Shown: positions 39,614-48,689 of the stretch, one piece after another
How positions within the stretch are numbered: position 1 is the first letter of the stretch
Layout: the number at the start of each line of letters is the position of its first letter
DNA from: Nitratireductor sp.
Lineage (GTDB): Bacteria > Pseudomonadota > Alphaproteobacteria > Rhizobiales > Rhizobiaceae
Length of the DNA stretch: 64,000 bases
Reading direction: 5' to 3'
Assembly: GCF_017794765.1 (NCBI RefSeq)
Contig: NZ_CP051236.1
Location: 3,069,166 to 3,133,165 of the forward strand
Position numbers and translations under genes: made by a program
The notes under the pieces: model-generated
The model's database searches: none
Told to the model about the DNA's origin: nothing
The model's input: the letters and a program-made list of their open reading frames with translations, nothing else

Positions 39614-40792
39614 ATGCGCAGAAAATCCATTTTGCTCGGAGTGCTCTTTGCCTTCGGCATCGCCGGCAGCGCCCTGGCGCAGCAGTGCGGCGGCGATTTC
39701 AACGCCTGGCGAGAAGCCGTACGTGAAGACGCGGCCGCGGACGGTGTGGGCGAGCGTGGCCTCTCCGCGCTGAACGGTGCGAGCATCGACCAGAAAGTTC
39801 TGGAGCGCGACCGGGCACAGGGCGTGTTCAACCAGACCTTTGCCGAATTCGCCGGCCGCATGATCAATGATTACCGGCTGAAGAACGGCGCGGCCAATCT
39901 GCAGAAATATGCAGACATCTTTGCACGGGCAGAGAACGAGTTCGGCGTCCCGGGGCCGGTGATCGCCTCCTTCTGGGCGCTGGAGACGGATTTCGGCGCC
40001 GTTCAGGGCGATTTCTCGACCCTCAACGCGCTCGCCACGCTGGCGCATGACTGCCGCCGTCCGGAAATCTTCCGCCCGCAGCTGATCGCGCTGCTGCACC
40101 TGATCGATCAGGGATGGGTGCAGGCCAACGTGACCGGCGCGTGGGCCGGCGAGATCGGCCAGATGCAGATGCTGCCATCCGACTATTACACAAAGGGCGT
40201 CGATGGCGACGGCGATGGCAAGGTTGACCTCAAGGGCAGCTCTCCCGACGCAATCCTGACGGCAGCGAAAAACCTTCAGTCGCTCGGCTGGAAACCCGGC
40301 GAGCCGTGGATGGAAGAGGTGCGCGTGCCCGATCAGATGCCCTGGGAGCAGACTGGCCGCGTGACCAAGCTACCGCGCTCGGAATGGGCGGCGATGGGCG
40401 TGACCTATCGCGATGGCAGCCCGCTGCCCTCTGACGGGATGCCGACGGCCGTGGTGCTTCCGATGGGGCACAGGGGACCAGCCTTCCTGGTCTATGACAA
40501 TTACGACATTTACCTGGAATGGAACCAGTCGCTCATCTACACGCTGACGGCGGCGCATCTGGCCACACGGCTTGCCGGAGCACCGCGCTTCGATGTGCGC
40601 TCACCCGAGCAGGGGCTCGCGCCCGAGACGATGAAGCAGTTGCAGACCAAGCTTGCCGCACGCGGTCACGATGTGGGCAAGATTGACGGCATTCTGGGGG
40701 CCGGTACGCGCGAAGCCGTGCGCCAGGAACAGCTGCGCCTCGGCCTGCCCGCCGATGGCTGGCCGACGCCGACACTTTTTTCGAACCTCTAG
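39614..40792 (+). CDS. Lytic murein transglycosylase, MltB type, with PG-binding domain
   Basis: A periplasmic enzyme of 392 residues with a signal peptide ending ALAQQ near 22. The SLT-like catalytic domain has the glutamate in SFWALETDFGAVQG near 122. DFSTLNALATLAHDCRR and GEIGQMQMLPSDYY mark the MltB/MltG-type lysozyme-like fold. A C-terminal peptidoglycan-binding domain (about 325-390) has MKQLQTKLAARGHDVGKIDG. The start has AAGGAG 8 bases upstream. The stop overlaps the convergent antiporter gene by 3 bases. Confidence 0.9.
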   Translation: MRRKSILLGVLFAFGIAGSALAQQCGGDFNAWREAVREDAAADGVGERGLSALNGASIDQKVLERDRAQGVFNQTFAEFAGRMINDYRLKNGAANLQKYADIFARAENEFGVPGPVIASFWALETDFGAVQGDFSTLNALATLAHDCRRPEIFRPQLIALLHLIDQGWVQANVTGAWAGEIGQMQMLPSDYYTKGVDGDGDGKVDLKGSSPDAILTAAKNLQSLGWKPGEPWMEEVRVPDQMPWEQTGRVTKLPRSEWAAMGVTYRDGSPLPSDGMPTAVVLPMGHRGPAFLVYDNYDIYLEWNQSLIYTLTAAHLATRLAGAPRFDVRSPEQGLAPETMKQLQTKLAARGHDVGKIDGILGAGTREAVRQEQLRLGLPADGWPTPTLFSNL

Positions 40793-42246
40793 ATTTTTGC
40801 CTTCGACGCCCCGGTAGCCTGCCCTCCATCCGGTTGCCGGGGCGTGGTGTTCTCTTCATCAGCTTCGGCCGCCACCACCATGGGCTCCTTCTCCCCCTCT
40901 TCCCGCTCCCTCATTGCAGCCTTGGCAGCCTTTTCAAGCGCGCGGCGCGCACGCCATTTGCGCAGGGTCATGCGGCCTGCCCGATAGCGGGCGCGCACCC
41001 ACCAGAGCCCCTCACCCACATTCTCGATCTCATCGGCATAGGCTTCCGAAAGTGCTTCGCGATAGGAAGAAAAGCCCTTGGCCGCAACGTCTTCGATGCG
41101 GCGCATGACCGACATCCAGGCCGGCGAGAACAGAAGCGAAATCGCGGTGACGGCGATGGCGAGACGATAACTGTCCTGCGCCAGCGCGCCGGCTGATAGC
41201 CCGGCTGCCGCGAGCACGAAGGAAAACTCGCCGATCTGGGCCATGGAAAGACCGCCGATCAGCGCCGTGTTGCGGTCATGCCCGGTGGCGCGCAACAGGA
41301 AGACGTTAAGCAGCGTCTTGGCGGCGATGACAAGGAGCGCGGCTCCCAGCACCATCCAGAGATTGTTCCAGATATAGGTCAGGTCGAACAAAAGGCCTAT
41401 GGACAGGAAGAAGATCACGACGAGGACACTCTGGATCGGCTCGATCACGGGAATGATGCGCGCGCGCAGATTCGAGTTGCCGACCAGAATGCCGGCGACG
41501 AACGCGCCATAGGCCGGCGAAAGGCCGAGGAAACCCGAGAGGGCCGCCACGCCGAAGCAGACACCCAGGGCACCAAGAGCGAGAATTTCCACATTGTCGG
41601 CAATCGCATCGGCAAAGGGCATGCGCAGCTTGCCCCGCCGCCCGAGCCACCAGAGAAGCCAGCCGAGAAAGCCGACCGCCAGAGCCACTTTTGCAGCGAT
41701 GGCAACAAGGCTGGTTTCAGCTCCGCCCAGCGCGGAAACGATGATAAGCATCGGCACAACGGCAATGTCCTGCGCGATCAGAACGGCGATGGCGATGCGG
41801 CCCGCATCGCGGCGCAATTCGTCCATGTCGTCGAGCATCTTCATGGCGACGACCGTGCTGGAAATGCCGATGATGAATCCGAAGATGATGCCCTCGGCAA
41901 ACCCCGTTCCGCTCATCCACGCGATGGACAGACCGATGGCCAGCGCCACGGACAATTGCCCGACGGCCACAAGCACGGCGGGCCTGAGGCTCATGATAAA
42001 AGCTCTGAGCGACAACTCCATGCCGATGAAGAAGAGCAGCATGAGGACGCCCATCTCGGCAAGCGCGATCACGTTTTCGGAATTGCCGATGAGGCCGAAT
42101 CCGGTTGGCCCCATGACCACGCCGGCCAGAATGAACCCCACCAGCGGCGGCTGCTTAAGGCGCATCAGGCCAAGCCCGAGCGCAATGGCCACGAGGAGGA
42201 CGAAGGCGACCTCCGTCAAGGGAAAGGCATGTGCTTCCGCTTCCAA
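40789..42246 (-). CDS. CPA2-family cation:proton antiporter (KefB-like)
   Basis: A membrane antiporter of 485 residues with about 12-13 hydrophobic segments. Typical elements are LKQPPLVGFILAGVVMGPTG near residue 30, MLLFFIGMELSLRAF near 68, GISSTVVAMKMLDDMDEL near 125 and IAQDIAVVPMLII near 155, containing the transport-site aspartate. The C-terminus is a charged cytoplasmic tail without a TrkA-N/RCK nucleotide-binding domain, so it lacks the usual KefB/C control. Cation specificity cannot be told. The decarboxylase gene is 30 bp upstream on the same strand. Confidence 0.84.
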   Translation of the reverse strand: MEAEAHAFPLTEVAFVLLVAIALGLGLMRLKQPPLVGFILAGVVMGPTGFGLIGNSENVIALAEMGVLMLLFFIGMELSLRAFIMSLRPAVLVAVGQLSVALAIGLSIAWMSGTGFAEGIIFGFIIGISSTVVAMKMLDDMDELRRDAGRIAIAVLIAQDIAVVPMLIIVSALGGAETSLVAIAAKVALAVGFLGWLLWWLGRRGKLRMPFADAIADNVEILALGALGVCFGVAALSGFLGLSPAYGAFVAGILVGNSNLRARIIPVIEPIQSVLVVIFFLSIGLLFDLTYIWNNLWMVLGAALLVIAAKTLLNVFLLRATGHDRNTALIGGLSMAQIGEFSFVLAAAGLSAGALAQDSYRLAIAVTAISLLFSPAWMSVMRRIEDVAAKGFSSYREALSEAYADEIENVGEGLWWVRARYRAGRMTLRKWRARRALEKAAKAAMREREEGEKEPMVVAAEADEENTTPRQPDGGQATGASKAKI

Positions 42247-42276
42247 AAACTGGTCCCCTTTTCCGTATGCGCCCGA

Positions 42277-43497
42277 TCAGTCCGCCATGGTTTCGAGGCT
42301 GGCAAACCCTTCCGGCGCCGAGCCAGCATCGAAAGGTGTTTTCACCTCGACGAACGTGTCGGGATAAAACCCGTTGAAACGGGTTCTTAGCGACAGGGAA
42401 TAGGCACCAATATGGCCGATCTCGATCCAGTCGCCCGTATCCACTGTTTCCGGCAGCCAGAATGGCCGCGAGAGGATGTCCACGGAATCGCAGGTCGCGC
42501 CGCAAACCTTGAACGGAACGAGTTTTTCGGGATCGCCATTGCGGTTGCGGATCGCGGGATCGGGAATGAAGCGGGCTGGCAGCGTGATCTTGCCGGTCCA
42601 GGAATCCGAGAGTGACGCCCAGATGCCGTCATTGATATAGAGCCGGCGACCCTTGCGCAGTAGAACGCGTACGATGAGCGAAAAGGCGCGCGCAACGATG
42701 ACGCGGCCGGGCTCCGCCACAAGCGGCATGTCGTCAAAGCCCCATTCCACGATGTCGGCCCGCAGCCGCGCCATGATCTCCTCAAGACTCGGCATTTCCG
42801 GCTTTTTGCGGTTGGGGTCATGACCATATTCAGCCGGAAAGCCGCCGCCGACATCGAGGACCGCAAGCTCCACGCCGGCCCTGCCCCGCACCCAGTCGGC
42901 TGAGGCGAGCGCACGCTCATAGGTATCCGGATCCTGGATCTGGGAACCCACGTGAAAGCAAAGGCCGAGCTTGTAACCATGCCGGTCGAGCCGTCGCAGA
43001 AGCTCGACCGCCTGCGCCGGCCCCGCACCGAATTTCTTCGAGAGTTCATAAGCCGCATGGCCTTTGGTCTGAATGCGCACGAAAACGGTGAGCGAACCGG
43101 GGTCGATGTCGAGGGCACGGACCACCCGGATGAGTTTCGTCACCTCGTCCTCATGGTCGACCACGATGACGCGAATACCGTACTCCTCCAGGGCGAGACG
43201 AATGTCCGACTGCGCCTTGACCGGATGCATGTAGAGCATCTCGGCATTGGGCGCGACAGCGCGAACGGCGGCGAACTCTGCCGGGGACGCCACATCGAAG
43301 GCTTCAACACCGGCCTCCGCCAGGGTTTTCAGTACGAGTTTCTCGCCATTGGTTTTTACCGCATAGGCTGTCTTGCCGGGAAACTGCCCCATGAAATCGC
43401 GTGCATCGGCTTTAAGCACTTCTGGCCGGAAGCAGTAGACCGGGTCATCGGGACGAAGCTTGAGGGCAGCGTCTCGGGCGGTCTCAAAAATCTGCAT
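42277..43497 (-). CDS. PLP-dependent ornithine/lysine-type decarboxylase, fold III
   Basis: A 406-residue alanine-racemase-fold decarboxylase. The PLP lysine is K48 in AYAVKTN. HVGSQIQDPDTY near residue 180, DVGGGFPAEYG near 217 and EPGRVIVA near 262 bind the phosphate. CGATCDSVDILSRP near 335 has the catalytic cysteine and acid, and HIGAYSLSLRTRFNGF ends the site. This set is the eukaryotic-type ornithine decarboxylase family, which makes putrescine or cadaverine. Relatives act on carboxynorspermidine, so the substrate is not fixed. It precedes the antiporter gene by 30 bp. Confidence 0.85.
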   Translation of the reverse strand: MQIFETARDAALKLRPDDPVYCFRPEVLKADARDFMGQFPGKTAYAVKTNGEKLVLKTLAEAGVEAFDVASPAEFAAVRAVAPNAEMLYMHPVKAQSDIRLALEEYGIRVIVVDHEDEVTKLIRVVRALDIDPGSLTVFVRIQTKGHAAYELSKKFGAGPAQAVELLRRLDRHGYKLGLCFHVGSQIQDPDTYERALASADWVRGRAGVELAVLDVGGGFPAEYGHDPNRKKPEMPSLEEIMARLRADIVEWGFDDMPLVAEPGRVIVARAFSLIVRVLLRKGRRLYINDGIWASLSDSWTGKITLPARFIPDPAIRNRNGDPEKLVPFKVCGATCDSVDILSRPFWLPETVDTGDWIEIGHIGAYSLSLRTRFNGFYPDTFVEVKTPFDAGSAPEGFASLETMAD

Positions 43498-43694
43498 TGG
43501 CAGCTCCTGGTTCGAATGAACGCAAAGGGCGGGAGGAAAGCGTAGTGGATTTGCGTTGCATGTAAACGCTCCACCGCAGCGTTTCCGGTTGAAAAACGCG
43601 ACCGCCTCGGCACTGGCAGGTTTCGGGTGGCTGCTCCTCTCCCCGCAATTTAACGCATGAAGCGCGCGAATGATCCAAAACCGAGAGACAGGCC

Positions 43695-44618
43695 ATGACA
43701 GCTCAAGCGCCCGACCAGACGACCGCCCCTCGAATGTCGGCGCAAGACTGGGGTCTTCTCATCCTGCTCGGGGCCGTATGGGGCGGGTCGTACTTCTTCG
43801 CCCGCATCGCTGTCAGCCAGATGCAGCCATTAGTGCTTGTCATGTTTCGCGTTTCGATCGCAGCCCTTGCACTCCATCTTTTTCTGACCATCCGCGGGCC
43901 GTCCTTTCGCGCCGCTTTGCCGCTCGCCGGTAGCTTTGTCGTTTTGGCACTCCTCAACAACGTCATTCCCTTTTCGCTTATCTTTATGGGGCAGACGCAA
44001 CTGGGAGCCGGGCTCGCATCCGTGCTGAATGCCACGACACCATTCTGGACCGCGCTTCTTGCCAACATCCTCACTGCCGATGAGAGGCTCACTCCGGCGA
44101 AGCTGACCGGCATCGCGTTCGGCATCGCCGGCACGGGGGTGATGATCGGTCCGGGGGTCCTTTCCGGGTTTGGTGGTCCCTTATGGGCCAAGGTCGCGCT
44201 GATCGGCGGCGCAATCTCCTATGGTCTCGCCTTCATCCATGGGCGTCGATTTCGCGGCGTGCCCCCAACGATTGTCGCCACGGGCCAGCTTACCGCCTCG
44301 AGCGTGATCATGATCCCTCTGGTGCTCGCACTTTACGGGCCGGAAGACCTATCGGGCTTTTCCGGCGACATCTGGTCCGCAGTCATCGGCCTCGCCGTGC
44401 TTTCCACGGCTTTTGCCTATCTGATCTATTTCCGTATCCTGGCAAGCGCCGGCGCCACCAACGCATCACTGGTGACCTTCCTGAACCCCGTTAGCGCCAT
44501 TTTGCTTGGAAGCCTGTTCTTGGGTGAACGGCTGGCCTCGTTTGAAATCATCGGGATGGTGCTTATCGCCACCGGATTGATCATCATCGACGGAAGGCTT
44601 CCGGCTCGCATCCGTTAA
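43695..44618 (+). CDS. EamA-family metabolite exporter
   Basis: A drug/metabolite transporter of 307 residues with ten hydrophobic segments arranged as two EamA repeats (GAVWGGSYFFARIAVSQMQP in the first and AISYGLAFIHGRRF in the second). The pattern ends LLGSLFLGERLASFEIIGM and VLIATGLIIID, typical of RhaT/YdcZ-like exporters. The substrate is unknown. It is divergent from the decarboxylase gene across a 197-bp gap in which no other gene is seen. Confidence 0.85.
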   Translation: MTAQAPDQTTAPRMSAQDWGLLILLGAVWGGSYFFARIAVSQMQPLVLVMFRVSIAALALHLFLTIRGPSFRAALPLAGSFVVLALLNNVIPFSLIFMGQTQLGAGLASVLNATTPFWTALLANILTADERLTPAKLTGIAFGIAGTGVMIGPGVLSGFGGPLWAKVALIGGAISYGLAFIHGRRFRGVPPTIVATGQLTASSVIMIPLVLALYGPEDLSGFSGDIWSAVIGLAVLSTAFAYLIYFRILASAGATNASLVTFLNPVSAILLGSLFLGERLASFEIIGMVLIATGLIIIDGRLPARIR

Positions 44619-44778
44619 CACAAAGTGAATCAAACCAATTGCCCAATGATTTCAAATGAGCGCGATGAGAACTGGTTGGTTTTTTCACAAACCTACCGCA
44701 GCGCAGCATAAAAACCGCTTGCCGGATGGCTGTCCATCCATAGAATCCGGCTTGCAAATAAGCAGAGGAGGCTTTGGC

Positions 44779-44865
44779 ATGGGACTGACACGGCCTGTGA
44801 ATGCACTGATGATTTGCGCGGCATTCGTGTTTATCGGCGCCCTGGTAATGGGCGTGTTGCCGTAA
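44779..44865 (+). CDS. 28-residue membrane peptide
   Basis: A short frame coding for MGLTRPVNALMI and then CAAFVFIGALVMGVLP. A single hydrophobic helix covers residues about 8-27. AGAGGAG lies 8 bases before the ATG, an ideal ribosome site, and a bidirectional terminator follows 60 bases after the stop. No function is known to me; single-helix micropeptides often adjust membrane complexes. The upstream gap 44619-44778 has no other frame of note. Confidence 0.6.
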   Translation: MGLTRPVNALMICAAFVFIGALVMGVLP

Positions 44866-44925
44866 ATCCATGATCGGAGCAGCCACCGCGAAGGCAGCGC
44901 TTCCGAATTTGTTGATATGATACGA

Positions 44926-44953
44926 AAAGGGCCGGTTCATCCGGCCCTTTATT
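44926..44953. terminator. Bidirectional terminator
   Basis: A 10-bp perfect stem, AAAGGGCCGG at 44926-44935 and CCGGCCCTTT at 44941-44950, around the loop TTCAT. A-runs on one side and T-runs on the other make it work both ways. It separates the micropeptide from metF, which converge on it. Confidence 0.85.
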
Positions 44954-44971
44954 TCATGCAGCGTAAGGAAT

Positions 44972-45895
44972 TCACGCGGCCGCAGGTTGCTCCACCTTCG
45001 TGCCCGACTGCGGACGAATGCCGATCATGTGACAGACCGCATAGACAAGATCGGCCCGGTTCATCGTGTAGAAGTGGAAATCGTCAATCCCGCGCTCCAT
45101 AAGGTCGAGCACCTGTTCGGCCGCGACTGCCGAGGCGACGAGCGCATGAATCTGCGGCTCGTCTTCAAGCCCCGCGAACCGTTCGGCAAGCCAACCGGGA
45201 ATGCTGGCGCCACAGCGCCCCGCGAAATTGGCGACCTGTGTGAAATTGTGTATCGGCAGGATGCCCGGAACGATGGGAATGTAAATGCCGGCACGACGTG
45301 CGCGCTCGACATAGCGCTCATAAAGATCATTGTCGAAGAAGAACTGGGTGATTGCGCGCGTGGCCCCATTATCGACCTTGCGCTTGAGCATGTCGATATC
45401 GGTTGCAAAGTCCGGGCTCTCCGGATGTTTCTCGGGATAAGCCGAAACCGAAATGTCGAAATCGCCCTGACGCTTCATCGCACCGACCAGTTCGGCGCCG
45501 TTGGCGTAGCCATCTGGATGCGGGCGGTATGCTGCTCCAACACCCGCGCTCGGATCGCCGCGCAGGGCCACAAAGCGCTTAACGCCCATATCCACGAACT
45601 CGCCCACCACCTGGTCGACATCTTCGCGCGATGCATCCACGCAGGTCATGTGCGCAGCCGGCGTGAGGCGCGTTTCCTCAAGGATGCGCTTGACCGTGCG
45701 CGCAGTGCGCTCACGCGTGGAGCCACCGGCACCATAGGTCACGGAGACGAAAGACGGGGCGAGCGGCTCAAGCCTCTTCACCGTCTCCCACAGACGCGCC
45801 TCCATGGCATCCGTCTTCGGAGGGAAGAACTCGAACGATACACGGAGCTTGCCAGCGACATCGGGCTGGCGGGAAAAACGCTGTTGCGGCATCAA
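44972..45895 (-). CDS. metF: Methylenetetrahydrofolate reductase
   Basis: MetF reduces 5,10-methylene-THF to 5-methyl-THF for methionine synthesis, with FAD. The 307-residue protein has SFEFFPPKTDAME near 20 (with the conserved catalytic glutamate), FVSVTYGAGGSTRERT near 49, ALRGDPSAG near 110, and TQFFFDNDLY and PIVPGILPIHNF in the folate-side barrel. The start overlaps the sahR-like stop by 4 bases, placing it in the same operon and under the same operator. This fits regulation by the methyl cycle. Confidence 0.95.
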   Translation of the reverse strand: MMPQQRFSRQPDVAGKLRVSFEFFPPKTDAMEARLWETVKRLEPLAPSFVSVTYGAGGSTRERTARTVKRILEETRLTPAAHMTCVDASREDVDQVVGEFVDMGVKRFVALRGDPSAGVGAAYRPHPDGYANGAELVGAMKRQGDFDISVSAYPEKHPESPDFATDIDMLKRKVDNGATRAITQFFFDNDLYERYVERARRAGIYIPIVPGILPIHNFTQVANFAGRCGASIPGWLAERFAGLEDEPQIHALVASAVAAEQVLDLMERGIDDFHFYTMNRADLVYAVCHMIGIRPQSGTKVEQPAAA

Positions 45896-46911
45896 GCCGT
45901 CTCCTTTTGAGCAAATGACGGCACTGCGCCGTCAGCAATCTGCATGCGCCGGTCGCGGGCAAGCCAGAGCTTGACCGTGAGGCCTTTTCCAGCCTCGCCC
46001 TGCGGCGCAAATTCAAGTGTTTCGGCGAGGTCAAGTTCGGCCTCATCGAGCCATTCGGCAATCTGGCCATCGGCCAGGCCAAGACGCATATGGGCGTGCT
46101 CCTCACGCAGGAACTCATGCTCATGCGGCGCGAAATCGACGATCACCAGCCGCCCGCCCGGCCTTAACAGCCTAGCAGCTTCACGAATGGCAATGCCTGG
46201 CCGGTCGATATAGTGCAAGACCTGATGGATAGTCACCAGATCATGGGCGTCACGCTCGAGCTGCGGGGCGGAAATGTCACCGAGCCGCACCTGCGCATGG
46301 CCAATGCCGGCGCGGTCGAGATTGGAGCGGGCGACGGCAAGCATCTCCCGCGAAAGATCGATACCGACAGCACGCTGATAGAGCGGCGCAAAAAGCTCCA
46401 GCATACGGCCCGTACCGGTGCCAAGATCGACCATGGACTGGAACGGTCGCGCGCCAATGAGCTTCAACAGCTCTTCTTCTACCGATTTGTCGGGAACATG
46501 GAGCGAGCGAATCTGGTCCCAGCTCGCCGCATTCTGCGAAAAATACTCCGCTGCCCGTTCTTCGCGGCGACGTTTGATGGCACCCAGGCGCTCCAGATCG
46601 CGCTCTATGACAGCATCTGCCTGATCGAGCCGACCAACAACACCTCCGACAAACTCGCGCGCTGCGTCAGCATCGGACAGACGGAAGTAGGCCCAGGATC
46701 CTTCCTGATACCGAACTATGAGCTGGGCTTCGAGCAGAAGCTTGAGATGGCGGGAAACACGCGGCTGCGACTGACCGAGGATTTCGGTCAGGTCGGTCAC
46801 CGTCAGGTCACCCTGCGACAAAAGCACAAGGATGCGCAGGCGGCTGGTTTCTGCCGCCGCCTTCAACGTGTCGACCATCTGGTCGAGTTGAATTGCCGGA
46901 CGCATAAGCAT
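45892..46911 (-). CDS. ArsR-family regulator fused to a SAM methyltransferase (SahR-like)
   Basis: A 339-residue two-domain protein. Residues 1-95 are an ArsR winged helix (LRILVLLSQGDLTVTDLTEI, then QSQPRVSRHLKLLLEAQLI). Residues about 130-310 form a class I methyltransferase with MVDLGTGTGRMLELF and AVGIDLSREMLAVARSNL. SahR, an ArsR-type regulator responding to S-adenosylhomocysteine, controls methyl-cycle genes such as metF in proteobacteria, so this fits. It is coupled to metF, and its promoter holds an 8-bp inverted repeat. An enzyme role for the second domain is equally possible. GGGAGA is 7 bases before the ATG. Confidence 0.82.
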   Translation of the reverse strand: MLMRPAIQLDQMVDTLKAAAETSRLRILVLLSQGDLTVTDLTEILGQSQPRVSRHLKLLLEAQLIVRYQEGSWAYFRLSDADAAREFVGGVVGRLDQADAVIERDLERLGAIKRRREERAAEYFSQNAASWDQIRSLHVPDKSVEEELLKLIGARPFQSMVDLGTGTGRMLELFAPLYQRAVGIDLSREMLAVARSNLDRAGIGHAQVRLGDISAPQLERDAHDLVTIHQVLHYIDRPGIAIREAARLLRPGGRLVIVDFAPHEHEFLREEHAHMRLGLADGQIAEWLDEAELDLAETLEFAPQGEAGKGLTVKLWLARDRRMQIADGAVPSFAQKETA

Positions 46912-46926
46912 GCGCTTCTCCCAATA

Positions 46927-46948
46927 GATATAAAGATATGTTTATATC
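46927..46948. promoter_or_regulatory. Probable ArsR/SahR operator
   Basis: GATATAAA at 46927-46934 and its exact complement TTTATATC at 46941-46948 flank a 6-base spacer GATATG. The site is 16 bp before the start of the ArsR-methyltransferase gene, where repressor binding would block transcription of the operon. AT-rich imperfect palindromes with ATATAAA/GATAT cores fit ArsR-type binding sites. Confidence 0.68.
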
Positions 46949-47034
46949 GTTTCGGCTTGCTTGGCAAGATGACACGGTCCAGTGTGCACAAGCACCAAAA
47001 CGCGCAACTTCCACACAAAACAAGGGTTTCAGGA

Positions 47035-47370
47035 ATGAAGCGGGCCTCCACCGGACGGCGCAAATCGGTCGACAAGGCGTTGACGCTGCTGATTCCCTGG
47101 GCGCCCATGGCCGATGCCGAGGCAATCCGCGACAAGGCCAATGACCGCAAGCTGCGCACTTTGCCGCCAGCCATTGCGGTGTGGCTCGCCACGATCACCC
47201 ATATACGCCATGAGCATACGGATTATGATCAGATGCTCGAAGACGGCTACGACCGGGACGCGGCGCGGCATTTCATCGTCGACGACATCAACACGGTTCT
47301 GACGCGCTGGCGCGCCACGCGTCTGCTCGATCCGGAAGAAGAAGACGGGCTGGAAGCCCGGCAGGATTGA
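47035..47370 (+). CDS. DUF2293-like small protein
   Basis: A 111-residue protein, basic at the N-terminus and acidic at the C-terminus, with no signal peptide. The central region has LPPAIAVWLATITHIRHEHT and TDYDQMLEDGYDRDAARHFI, the DUF2293 family pattern. Its function is unknown. It is divergent from the ArsR-methyltransferase operon and ends 12 bases before the convergent KAS III gene. The frame is open further upstream but the extra part is antisense to sahR. Confidence 0.72.
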   Translation: MKRASTGRRKSVDKALTLLIPWAPMADAEAIRDKANDRKLRTLPPAIAVWLATITHIRHEHTDYDQMLEDGYDRDAARHFIVDDINTVLTRWRATRLLDPEEEDGLEARQD

Positions 47371-47382
47371 AGCGGCAGAGCG

Positions 47383-48561
47383 CTACATCATCCTGAGCAG
47401 CGCACCGCCGATGGAATAGCCCGCACCGAAAGCGCAAAGCAGTCCGTGTTCGCCAGGTTGCAGGTCGCGGTGTGTCTCTTCCAGCGCGACGATGGCACCG
47501 GCGGCAGCCGTGTTGCCCAGCCGGTCGAGCACGGTGGGGGCGCGGTCCTGGCCCACCTCCCCACCGAAGGCGAGCTTGAGGATCATGGCGTTCATGCGCG
47601 CATTGGCCTGATGCAGCCAAAAGCGGCGCATGGTCTGTGGCGTGTGGCCATGCTCCGCCAGAAAATCGACAATGAATTTGTGGCCGGCAATGGTCACATC
47701 CTTAAAGACCTTGTTGCCGTTCTGCTTGATGAGGTTGCCTTCCATGGCCAGATAGGACGGATCGTCCTGCGCCAGCCGGCTCATGAAACCGAAATTCGTG
47801 CGGATATTGTTGGAGAACTGTGTCCAGCTGCGTGTGTCAACAATCTCGAAGCGGCCGGGCCGCTCCTCGCTAGCCCCAAGCGCCTCGATGAGGACGGCAA
47901 CGGAAGCATCTCCGAAAATGAAATGGGTCTGCCGATCGCGGAAATTCAGATGCGCGGTGATAAGCTCCGGCGTGACCACCAGCACACGGCGATGCGCGCC
48001 CGCACGCACAAGGTTGGTGGCCACATGCAGACCCGCGAGCGCGGAGGAGCAGCCAAGCCCCATATCAAAGCCCGCACCGCTGGTGCCGAGCGCTTTCTGA
48101 ATTTCGATGGCGATGGCCGGATAGGGGCGCTGGTGATGAGCGGAGGCGCAGATGACGAGATCGACATCACGCGCCTGGACGCCCGCCTGATCGAGCGCCT
48201 TGCGGGCCGCGGCCGCACCGAATTCGGCCATAACGGAGAGCTCGTCATCGCCACGCGCAGGAATATTGGGGGCCATCCGCCTTGGATCCAGAATGCCGTC
48301 GCGCTCATAGACATGGCGGCGCTTGATGCCCGAGGCATGCTCGATGAAGTCCGCGTCGGATTTTGCCAGGGGTGGCAGCCCCCTCGCCTCCCGCTTCGGG
48401 TTTTCCATGTCGACCCAGGCGTTGAAGCTGTCGACCAGCTCTTCGTTTGAGATTGATGCTTCAGGAATTTCCACACCGATGCCCCCGACGCAAACCCGCG
48501 TCATGGCGTTGGAATGGTACGGTGCGAAAACTGAAGCCTCTGGCTCGCCGGTGCGCAACAT
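47383..48561 (-). CDS. Beta-ketoacyl-ACP synthase III-like enzyme
   Basis: A thiolase-fold condensing enzyme of 392 residues, longer than housekeeping FabH (about 320). The catalytic set is seen as C171 in DMGLGCSSALAG, H317 in WLHQANARMN and N350 in RLGNTAAAG. The N-terminal GGIGVEIPEASISNEELVDS and the DADFIEHASGIKRRH insertion suggest a specialised branch rather than FabH itself. Its substrate is unknown. It has its own 5' gap and a terminator from ettA upstream. Confidence 0.85.
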   Translation of the reverse strand: MLRTGEPEASVFAPYHSNAMTRVCVGGIGVEIPEASISNEELVDSFNAWVDMENPKREARGLPPLAKSDADFIEHASGIKRRHVYERDGILDPRRMAPNIPARGDDELSVMAEFGAAAARKALDQAGVQARDVDLVICASAHHQRPYPAIAIEIQKALGTSGAGFDMGLGCSSALAGLHVATNLVRAGAHRRVLVVTPELITAHLNFRDRQTHFIFGDASVAVLIEALGASEERPGRFEIVDTRSWTQFSNNIRTNFGFMSRLAQDDPSYLAMEGNLIKQNGNKVFKDVTIAGHKFIVDFLAEHGHTPQTMRRFWLHQANARMNAMILKLAFGGEVGQDRAPTVLDRLGNTAAAGAIVALEETHRDLQPGEHGLLCAFGAGYSIGGALLRMM

Positions 48562-48689
48562 GGTCCGTGCCTGTGTTTGCCTTCTTGGGCGGATTTACGC
48601 TGAAACGCCATAGTGTCAAGGAAACACGACTGCGGACGTTCACGATCCGATACTGATTGAAACACTCAAACAGAGTGTAAATGTCAAAA

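Noticed and set aside
46213..47034. Upstream extension of the DUF2293 frame
   Set aside because: It is antisense to the ArsR-methyltransferase gene; the family match begins at 47035.
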